Below are positions 41,112 through 41,272 of a stretch of DNA of 41,272 nucleotides, one piece after another (positions within the stretch are counted from its first letter, which is position 1; the number at the start of each line of letters is the position of its first letter). The stretch is from Bacteroidota bacterium (GTDB lineage Bacteria > Bacteroidota > Bacteroidia > Chitinophagales > UBA2359): positions 1 through 41,272 of the forward strand of contig JAHDHV010000010.1 in the NCBI GenBank assembly GCA_020631155.1. Reading direction: 5' to 3'. The position numbers and the translations under genes were made by a program. Below the pieces are notes generated by a model. The model did no database searches, was not told the DNA's origin, and was given only the letters and a program-made list of their open reading frames with translations.

Positions 41112-41272
41112 GCGGTGGCTTTTTGGACTTTTGGCTTTTTGGACTTTTGGCTTTTTTGGACTTTTGGCTTTTTAGAAATTAAATTTTTGTTTTTTTAAAA
41201 AAATAACATAAATTCATAATTCATAATTCATAATTCATAATTCGTAATTCGTAATTCGTAATTCGTAATTAA
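41112..41272. repeat. Low-complexity tracts at the window end
   Basis: TTTTGGACTTTTGGC units (41120-41172), the reverse complement of the CCAAAAGT leader type, then AATTCAT/AATTCGT heptamers (41211-41270). The reversed orientation would fit a leader of a minus-strand gene, but the next gene starts outside the window. Confidence 0.6.

Overview
The window looks like a chromosomal segment of a low-GC member of the Bacteroidota, probably a Saprospiria/Chitinophagales-type gliding or surface-colonising bacterium. The phylum call rests on a type IX secretion (T9SS) type A C-terminal domain, a GEVED domain, long secreted proteins with Ig-like or VCBS repeats, lipoproteins with acidic residues after the lipid cysteine, a Bacteroidota-type DUF6580 protein, weak Shine-Dalgarno sites and several TAnnTTTG promoter boxes. 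The class is my inference. I see no tRNA, rRNA, CRISPR array, phage gene or transposase gene.

Layout: 1-1121 has no gene. Then come a GEVED/T9SS secreted protein (-), an ECF-like sigma factor (-) and a divergent 522-aa protein of unknown function (+). From 5607 to 9587 (-) lies a giant secreted metallophosphoesterase with nine Ig-like repeats and a C-terminal module shared with the last gene of the window. A four-unit, 11-bp-phased Pho-box-like array lies directly upstream of it. Next are a CoA-binding protein (-), a small membrane protein (+), a 1378-aa SNF2 helicase (+), a PI-PLC-like lipoprotein (+), a YcbX-like MOSC protein (+), an N6-adenine DNA methyltransferase (-), an M1 aminopeptidase lipoprotein (+), a DUF6580 membrane protein (+), a small secreted protein (+) and a membrane ICMT-like/DCC fusion (-). 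The last part holds Smc (-), a C5-cytosine DNA methyltransferase (-), a mini T9SS protein (-), a DUF255 thioredoxin-like lipoprotein (+), a small secreted protein (-), a succinate-semialdehyde dehydrogenase (+) and a VCBS-repeat surface protein (+).

Most genes stand alone, separated by long AT-rich gaps, so there is little operon structure. Functional themes are surface and secreted enzymes (phosphoesterase, PI-PLC, aminopeptidase, adhesin-like proteins) and two DNA methyltransferases without a visible restriction partner.

The most unusual part is the intergenic DNA. It holds several families of short elements with terminal inverted repeats (MITE-like), foldback elements up to about 440 bp, and low-complexity tracts often built on 7-bp units. 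One low-complexity type repeatedly ends at, or within about 100-280 bp of, a start codon and is oriented with the gene on both strands. The phosphate-box array, the shared C-terminal module, the repeat families and a possible promoter-terminator small RNA near 25.3 kb are the best leads.
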